From Cynocephalus volans (lineage: Eukaryota > Chordata > Mammalia > Dermoptera > Cynocephalidae): 64,000 bases of DNA. The position numbers and the translations under genes were made by a program. The stretch lies in assembly GCF_027409185.1 (NCBI RefSeq), contig NC_084464.1:75946095-76010094 (forward strand), in the 5' to 3' direction. Shown piece after piece: positions 61,335-64,000 of the stretch. Numbering within the stretch: the stretch's first letter is position 1; each line of letters opens with the position of its first letter. A model generated the notes under the pieces. It saw nothing but the letters and a program-made list of their open reading frames with translations, was not told the DNA's origin and searched no databases.

Positions 61335-61470
61335 CTCGTTATTGATTCTATTTTCCTCATGAGTAAACTGAGAGTTAGGAAGGTTAAATAACTGTCCATG
61401 GTCCGAGAGCTAGAAAGCGTTGAAGTTAGGGATGAGTACCCTTAACCACTACTCTAACCTAACTGTATTT
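61335..61470 (-). repeat. MIR fragment
   Basis: 'ttcctcatgagtaaactgag', 'ggttaaataactgtccatgg' and 'cccttaaccactactctaac' match the antisense MIR core. Confidence 0.6.
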
Positions 61471-61507
61471 CCATGCCTATTGACTCGCTAACTCTGCAGA
61501 GGGGTGT

Positions 61508-61540
61508 GTGCCTCTGTGTGTGTGTGCGTGTGTGTGTGTT
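61508..61540. repeat. (GT)n microsatellite, impure
   Basis: GT units with one GC interruption. Confidence 0.8.
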
Positions 61541-62077
61541 TGGTTGTTGTCATTTGTTGATTGAATTCATTGGGCCTGAGTTGACCAGGAAGTAAAAAGA
61601 GGCACGGTAACAGAGAGTAGTATTGAGTTTTCCAGAGCTCTAACTATCATAAGGAACTAAGGTATTTTTCTGAGGTTTTGACCTCTAGAAACGCCAAAGG
61701 AAAAGACAGCCTGTCAGCTAACAGGTTGTCAGTTTCTGGTGAGCCTAAACTTGTTGTGTGGGAGCCTCATTTTGTTGTAAAACTGTGTCACAGTTCAAGT
61801 CATTCAAGAAGTGAAGCTGACTCACTATAACGTCACAAAGTGAGCATAAATGTTTAGTCCAGCAGCCGCATTAATGAATGTCCATAAACTACTTTGCAAT
61901 TCTTGAGAAAGCATGAATCTGAAGTGTTCTCATTCTGCTTTGCCTTCCTCATCTGTGTGTTAGCTAAACTAACAGCCTCATGGTTATACAATTTTCTGAA
62001 ATTTCAAGTATTATAAAAATGTTTTTGCCAAACATTTCATGATTTTTAAGTGAATATTCATATCATTCTCTCAGTGA

Positions 62078-62091
62078 ACACTAGAGGGCAG
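62078..62091 (+). promoter_or_regulatory. CTCF-like motif
   Basis: ACACTAGAGGGCAG agrees with the CTCF core (CCASYAGRKGGCRS) at 13 of 14 positions, with only the first base off. It lies in the COL9A1 intron 3.6 kb 5' of the last exon. Binding is not shown by sequence. Confidence 0.4.
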
Positions 62092-63099
62092 TCATGTCAC
62101 ACCGACGGAGGCTAATCCTTGCAGGAATATTCTGAAGGATAATTGATGCAGACTAAAATAATAATAATAAATTAAAAGTTGCAAATAATTTTCATCATTA
62201 AATATAGCATTTAATTATTAATCCACTGGTCATGTAAACTTTTTGTATGTCCCAGGGACTTTCTTATATTTCTTATACTGAGCTTACCTTTGTGGTAACA
62301 AAGCAGTATATGGTTAAGGAATTGATGCAAATTGGTTTATATAAGTCCCCACAACCAAATAAAAAAGCAGCAACAATGAAAATAGGATAAGCGGCTACTG
62401 CAAAACTTAAACCAAAACTGAATGTTTGTTTTTGTTTTTGTTTTTCACTCAATACTTGCAAGCAAAGCTCACCTATCTGCAAAGGTTGCACAAGAAAACT
62501 GAATAGCCTCGTTACCTGGTGTGGCCCATCACAAAGCCAGCTATAACTTCCACATCCAAGAAAGGAAAAGTATCTCAGCCCACAAGTCACCTTCCTAGTG
62601 ATCACATACATATGATTCGTCATTTTTTATTCCTTTCCCCAGTGAGTTTGAATGTACAAAGAGGAAGTCAGGACCCATTGTTAAATATTTTTCCTTAAAA
62701 TCCCCAGAGTGCTAAGGAACTGGTCCCATGTGGGCAAGTTCAGTGGGTGCATGCATAGATAGTTACTCTTAAGGAGACAACCCAACCAGCACTAACTGGC
62801 CTGTGGTAAGAAACTGATGGCAAAGGGGAGACTAAAGTCCCAGGGATCTCTAATGGGATTGGCATGGCTCTTTGAGAGAGGCAGAAAAGCAAGGGAGACA
62901 CTGAGTGGCTATGGGGTGTGCCTATGTCACATGGCAAGGGTGGCAAAGACAAACTAATCTTATTACTGGACAACCAGCTCATCGTTTTGTTCATTATGTG
63001 AACCTGGACTCAGGAAGCATGAATATCTGCCTTGTTATACCTGAGAGACATTTGTCAGGGTGTGTGACTTTGAAGGTCTATATTTTCTCAAATATAAGA

Positions 63100-63320
63100 A
63101 GAGCAGTAACAATAACAGCTAAATTGCAGAGTGTTTGCCATACACCAGGCACTGTTCCAAGTGCTTTACATGTACATATACCCTCCTAAGTAACTCCATA
63201 AGGTTGGTGAGGTTATTCTCATCGGCAGAGGAGGAAACTGAAGCAATGAGGTAGAGTTGCTGACAGTACGTGTAAAAACAGTGTTTGAGCCCTGGCAGCT
63301 CCAGGGCCCGCGCTCCAGAA
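63100..63320 (-). repeat. MIR SINE
   Basis: 'acaccaggcactgttccaag', 'tgctttacatgtacatatac', 'gcagaggaggaaactgaagc' and 'gtgtttgagccctggcagct' are in antisense MIR order. Confidence 0.7.
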
Positions 63321-64000
63321 ATATCTGCTCTGCCTACCCCTTGCTGTGAGAAACAAACTAGATCACGTACGTGTACTTTTGAAACAAAGCACTATAGTCA
63401 AAATGATAGTCATCACAATGGTTATAATAATCATCTATGGTCCACAATGTGCAATGTGCATTCCAACCCCAAAGGGTATGTAATACTTAACACTGCACCA
63501 AGTGAGAGATATACCGTTGTAGCGGGGAGACAGAGCACTAAAACTGTGCAGAAAGAATAAAGGAATTCTAATAACATTTTTTTCAAATATGTCAGATATG
63601 GTAGTACAAAGAATGATAAAATGATCTTTTTTTTTCATTCCCCCAAAACAACAAGGACAGAGAATCCTGTTCTGTATACTTTTTCTTTTAGGTAAGATGT
63701 TTATTTATCTAGAAGTTTCTGGATAAGTTCCTGCACAAAGTTCTATTGAAGGTTCTCTCAGGTCTTAAAGTCCTATTACTATTATGTTTGTTGGAGACCA
63801 GGAATCACATTCCTAATCACATTCCAAGCTCTACCAGGAAATAAAAAACAGTCTAGCCTCTCAGTGTATAAATAACCAGTGAAATGATTTACTTAGTGTT
63901 GCGATTTGGAGTTGAAGTTGATTTTTTTGGAGAAAAGGTCTGGGGCGTTAGGGGTGGTACTGATAGAAGAGTAACATATTACTGCCAATCAAGAACAGGA

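Larger units (their letters stand above)
58519..64000 (-). other. COL9A1: COL9A1 intron before last exon
   Basis: Searched on the - strand for Gly-X-Y runs with splice signals; none found, so the intron exceeds 5.4 kb. It holds several old repeats (separate entries) and AT-rich sequence. Small frames on both strands lack motifs. Confidence 0.7.

Noticed and set aside
58519..64000. Possible further COL9A1 exons
   Set aside because: No Gly-X-Y run on the - strand with splice signals; isolated cctggt words at about 60370 and 62515 do not continue as triplets.

Overview
This is a 64 kb piece of nuclear DNA from a placental mammal. The genes are split into short Gly-X-Y collagen exons with GT/AG introns, and the introns carry LINE-1, MIR, L3/CR1, MaLR-type LTR and hAT/MER copies. 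I cannot name the species. No Alu, B1/B2 or carnivore-type tRNA SINE was recognised. Three very similar LINE-1 copies point to a lineage with recently active L1.

Two FACIT collagen genes meet tail to tail. From 1 to about 53 kb on the + strand is the 3' part of COL19A1: eleven coding exons at 2959-3012, 6720-6764, 16840-16884, 16987-17049, 26185-26220, 26352-26396, 29049-29219, 31283-31349, 41643-41771, 48390-48467 and 48634-48761. They join in frame and encode the end of COL2, the NC2 segment, COL1 and the NC1 tail. On the - strand, 58325-58518 is the last coding exon of COL9A1. Its earlier exons lie beyond 64 kb. The two stop codons are about 9.6 kb apart, with the two 3' UTRs and AT-rich sequence between them.

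Repeats account for much of the intron length. A full-length L1 (7877-14633, - strand) has an intact ORF1 and an ORF2 with only one nonsense codon and one single-base frameshift. Two young 5'-truncated L1s (21301-23549 and 23782-25988, + strand) lie in one intron, and the second carries a 3'-transduced segment. At 31.4-33.2 kb an L3/CR1 relic contains a MER58-like DNA transposon, which in turn contains a retrocopy of an mRNA 3' end. There are also MaLR-type LTRs, a solo LTR just upstream of the penultimate COL19A1 exon, and several MIRs.

No bacterial-type system, CRISPR array, tRNA or rRNA gene was found. The most notable items are the 3' transduction, the three-layer nested insertion, the near-intact L1 and the convergent FACIT gene arrangement.
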